Shown here: in pieces, positions 42,539-64,000 of the stretch | Position numbering within the stretch: position 1 is the first letter of the stretch | Layout: every line of letters starts with the position of its first letter | Assembly (NCBI RefSeq): GCF_000004195.4 | Contig: NC_030680.2 | Span: forward strand, 6,796,995-6,860,994 | Length of the DNA: 64,000 nt | Direction of reading: 5' to 3' | Source of the DNA: Xenopus tropicalis | Taxonomy: Eukaryota; Chordata; Amphibia; Anura; Pipidae | Notes under the pieces: generated by a model | Database searches by the model: none | What the model was told of the DNA's origin: nothing | The model's input: the letters and a program-made list of their open reading frames with translations, nothing else | Program-made: the position numbers and the translations under genes

Positions 42539-64000
<21,462 letters not shown>

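Overview
This is vertebrate nuclear DNA, most likely from a clawed frog (Xenopus; I cannot tell which species). Three things support this. There are spliced exons of two conserved vertebrate genes. There are dense TTAA-flanked, Harbinger-like and hAT-like MITEs of kinds typical of Xenopus. There are also very many clean minisatellite arrays. No prokaryotic signatures are present. Most long uninterrupted reading frames are artefacts of tandem repeats whose unit length is a multiple of three.

Layout. (1) From about 600 to 28262 on the + strand lies bmal1 (arntl), the circadian bHLH-PAS activator. Its promoter and non-coding first exon, with two ROR/REV-ERB elements, are at 600-756. About 17 kb of 5' intronic sequence full of minisatellites follows. 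Seventeen coding exons run from 17878 to 27575 (628 codons with a 21-nt cassette microexon, 621 without), and the poly(A) signal is at 28239. (2) From 28326 to 35686, placed in an (AT)n tract about 65 bp past the bmal1 poly(A) signal, is a young Penelope-like retroelement: three LTR-like repeats (PLTRs), an intact two-frame body (upstream ORF, then reverse transcriptase with a GIY-YIG endonuclease), and a 5'-truncated inverted second copy. (3) From 36343 to 37683 on the - strand is a compact, apparently single-exon unknown gene with a TATA box, a 349-codon Pro/Gln-rich repeat protein and a poly(A) signal. (4) From 42539 past the right edge, on the - strand, is btbd10; seven complete coding exons and part of the first are visible. 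The bmal1/btbd10 tail-to-tail order is also that of human chromosome 11p15, and the retroelement and the unknown gene lie between them.

Points of most interest: a perfect U UUU UUA heptamer, in frame, inside the short overlap of the two retroelement ORFs, implying -1 frameshifting; hammerhead-like cores in its PLTRs; at least four different minisatellite families each present twice in opposite orientation inside the one bmal1 transcription unit; arrays that start within a few bases of bmal1 splice donors; the unknown gene; and MITEs that carry internal tandem arrays.
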